From assembly GCF_023159225.1 (NCBI RefSeq), contig NC_063170.1, positions 19,808,735 through 19,872,734 of the forward strand: a stretch of DNA of 64,000 nucleotides, written 5' to 3'. Shown piece by piece: positions 60,322 to 64,000 of this stretch. Source of the stretch: Perognathus longimembris pacificus (taxonomy: Eukaryota > Chordata > Mammalia > Rodentia > Heteromyidae). The notes beneath the pieces are model-generated. The model searched no databases, was not told the DNA's origin, and saw only the letters and a list, made by a program, of their open reading frames with translations. Each line of letters starts with the position of its first letter. Position 1 is the first letter of the stretch. The position numbers and the translations under genes were made by a program.

Positions 60322-60423
60322 ATGTATGATTATAGCTTGGACATGTGGAGTTTAGGCTGTATGTTAGCAAGCATGATCTTTCGAAAAGAACCTTTCTTCC
60401 ATGGACAGGACAACTATGACCAG
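60322..60423 (+). CDS. CSNK2A2: CSNK2A2 coding exon 8 (residues 209-242)
   Basis: Acceptor TTTTCCTCAG|ATG, donor CAG|GTAAGC. It encodes [20 protein letters not shown], then [14 protein letters not shown]: helix F with the conserved Asp (LDMWSLG). As recalled, the human alpha prime has Arg where this sequence has Lys in FRKEPFF; CSNK2A1 has Lys. A conservative change if correct. Confidence 0.98.
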
Positions 60424-60551
60424 GTAAGCAAATACCATCTGGCCCCTACTTATTTGGGGGATGAATGCCAAGAATATAGCATCGTAGATAGGAATACTTT
60501 CCATGAGCCACTAAATCTCACTGAGTGGCTGCACATAAGCTTTAAGTAAGT

Positions 60552-60665
60552 TTAGCCAGACATGGTGATGAACACCTGTAATCTCAGCACTCAGTAGACT
60601 GAGACAGAAGGATTCAAGTTCAAGGTTAGCCTGAGTTACATAGCACGATCTTTAGCTCAAAAAGA
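60552..60665 (+). mobile_element. B1-like SINE monomer (intron 8)
   Basis: CCAGACATGGTGATGAACACC, GTAATCTCAGCACTCAG, TTTAGCTCAAAAAG. Confidence 0.8.
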
Positions 60666-60970
60666 ATTTCTTACTGTGTTATTCATTGTTATGATGATAT
60701 GCTAAATTTCCAGTGTGACTCTCCAAAGAAGTCAGGCACTTCTAGTAAAACTAGACTCTGGCCATTAGTTGGTAATGTCCCCATAATTGTTAATTCTAGG
60801 TTATTATCCTAAGTTAGCTCTTTGAAGGCAGTTTGGAAATTCTTATTCATATGAACCTCGTGTCCTTAGTCTCTTTGCCTATCCTAGGCTCAGATCTCTA
60901 CCTTGTCCCTGGAGACTGAGTGATGTGGTTTCTGATTTCCAGGTCCAGCCTCCTCACAGACTCACAGTGA

Positions 60971-61751
<781 letters not shown>

Positions 61752-62230
61752 CTCACACAAAATCTTAGCTGTTCAGAAGGCTGAGATCTGAGAATTGTGG
61801 TTCAAAGCCAGCCCGGGCAGAAAAGTCTGTGAGACCCTTATCCCCAGTTAACCACCAGAAAAACTGGAAGTGGTGCCATGGCTCAAAATGGCAGAGTACC
61901 AGCTCTGAGCAAAAAGAGCTCAGGCTAGTGCCTAGGTCGTAAGTTCAAGCCCCACGGTTGACTCCCTCCCCCACCCCACCCCCAAAAAAGTAAATGTTTA
62001 GGTGCTGGTGGCTCACAACTGTAATCCTAGCTATTCAGCAGGCTGAGACTTAAAGAATGGCAGTTTGAATCTAGCTATGACAAAAACTCTGCAAGATTCC
62101 ATCTCCAGCTGACCATCAGGAAGCTGGAGTGGAGGCATGGCTACAGTGCTGGAGTACCAACCAGGCTTGCAAGCCTAGCAAGCTGGAGAGCCCACATTCA
62201 AAGTCCCATCCTGGCAAAAACAAGAACAAA
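61752..62230 (+). mobile_element. Two Alu/B1-headed SINEs in tandem
   Basis: 61752-61985 (ATCTTAGCTGTTCAGAAGG, CACGGTTGACTCC) and 62000-62230 (AGGTGCTGGTGGCTCACAAC, CCCATCCTGGC plus an A-rich end). Confidence 0.85.
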
Positions 62231-62254
62231 AGAACTATACACACACATTTTGGT

Positions 62255-62718
62255 GGTATTGGGGTTTGAACTAAGGGCTTCTCTCTTTCAGGGAAGGCAC
62301 TCTAGCACTTGAGCCACACCTCTATTCTGGTTGATATGCATGTGTACATGTGCATGCATGAGTGTGTTTCTGTATGTCTTTGTCCATGTGTGTTGATACT
62401 GGGTCTTGAATTCAGGCCCTTACACTCTTGCTCTGCTTTTTTACTCAAGACTGGAATGCCCTATCACTTGAGCTGTGACTCCAGTTCCAGTTTTTTACTG
62501 GTTAATTGAAGATAACAGTCTCTTGGATTTGTCTTTCCTGGTCTGTCTTCTAACCTCAGTCAGTAAATCTCAGCCTTCTGAGTAGTTAACATTATAGACA
62601 TGAGCCACCAGCTTCCAGCTTGGTTGAGTTTTTTATTGGCAGTACTAGGATTTGATCTCAAGAGCTTTGTGCTTGCTAGCTAGGTATTCTGCCACTTGGG
62701 CCATGTCCTCTCAGTTAG
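62255..62718 (-). mobile_element. SINE fragment, Alu/B1-headed SINE and ID-like monomer
   Basis: 62255-62330 (GGTATTGGGGTTTGAAC), 62385-62620 (GATACTGGGTCTTGAATTC to GACATGAGCCACCAGC) and 62626-62718 (GGCAGTACTAGGATTTG). Confidence 0.75.
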
Positions 62719-63001
62719 TTGACAGTTTTAAGCATTGTTTTTTGAAACCATGTTTTTAAGGCTGGCCTTGTACATACATCTGCTGATAATAAAATTACTT
62801 AATGACCACCAGACCTCACTCAGAATTACCAGTAAGCCTGAGGCATAAAAAATAATCCAGAAAGGCTCTATGAATTCTAATTGTTTTAACTAATTCTGCT
62901 TCATCTAATCACACAGCACTGTTTTATCCCAGGGCAGTGTGAACTAGGGGTGGGAAATGGGATGGAGAGGTAGTATGTACCACTAAGAAGGAGATTTATA
63001 A

Positions 63002-63215
63002 GCCAGGCACTAGTGGCTCAGGAGGCTGCGATCTTAGGCTTGCAATTTGAAGCCAGCCCAGGCAGGAAAGTCCATGAGATTCTTATCTCCACTTAACTGC
63101 CACAAAATCAAAAGTGGAGCTGTGTATTCAAAGTGGTAGAACACTGGCCTTGAACAGAAAAGCTCAGGGACAGTACACAGGCCTTGAGTTCAAGCCCTAC
63201 AACTGACCATTAAAA
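63002..63215 (+). mobile_element. Alu/B1-headed SINE, deleted in the head
   Basis: AGCCAGGCACTAGTGGCTCA runs directly into GGAGGCTGCGATC, so the CTGTAATCCTAGC block is missing. The right half is intact to GCCCTACAACTGACC. Confidence 0.85.
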
Positions 63216-63299
63216 ATGAGATGTGTCAAGTTAAAGTTTTTTTGGCTTTAGCCCTGATAGAAGAGAATTCTTATATAAAATTTACTCTCAGAATACTAA

Positions 63300-64000
<701 letters not shown>

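Overview
This is a mammalian nuclear window, most likely from a rodent of the kangaroo-rat, pocket-mouse and gopher group (Castorimorpha/Geomyoidea). The species call rests on the repeats. Dozens of short interspersed elements share one tRNA-like right half joined either to an ID-like (tRNA-Ala-type) head or to an Alu/B1-like head. The dimeric ID form resembles what has been described as IDL-Geo in geomyoid rodents. That name is a recollection and was not checked against a repeat library.

Only two protein-coding genes can be supported, arranged head to head. At the left edge, on the minus strand, is the first coding exon of CCDC113 (CFAP263, a ciliary axoneme protein). It has a GC-rich promoter with an RFX X-box-like site; the rest of the gene lies off the left edge. 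On the plus strand, from a CpG island at about 26.56-28.33 kb, CSNK2A2 (casein kinase 2 catalytic subunit alpha prime) runs off the right edge. Ten coding exons (27551-63468) join in frame with GT/AG junctions to give residues 1-325 and the first base of codon 326; only about 25 C-terminal residues are missing. Introns are 845, 12580, 2811, 11841, 2932, 810, 328, 589 and 2206 bp, plus a partial tenth.

The roughly 26 kb between the genes, and the large introns 2 and 4, hold no further convincing gene. They contain three generations of SINEs, L1 3' ends and older L1 fragments, MIRs, one MaLR-type LTR, two copies of an ancient DNA transposon or MITE, simple repeats and a three-unit 90-bp minisatellite.

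The most notable observations are these: a SINE inserted 8 bp inside CSNK2A2 intron 6, whose target-site duplication copied the exon end and the 5' splice site; three SINEs stacked at one target site in intron 2; a 41-bp tailless SINE-head insertion with perfect 15-bp target duplications in intron 4; a nearly identical young SINE pair in intron 4; and the X-box-like site upstream of CCDC113. No CRISPR array, prokaryotic system or intact mobile-element reading frame was seen.
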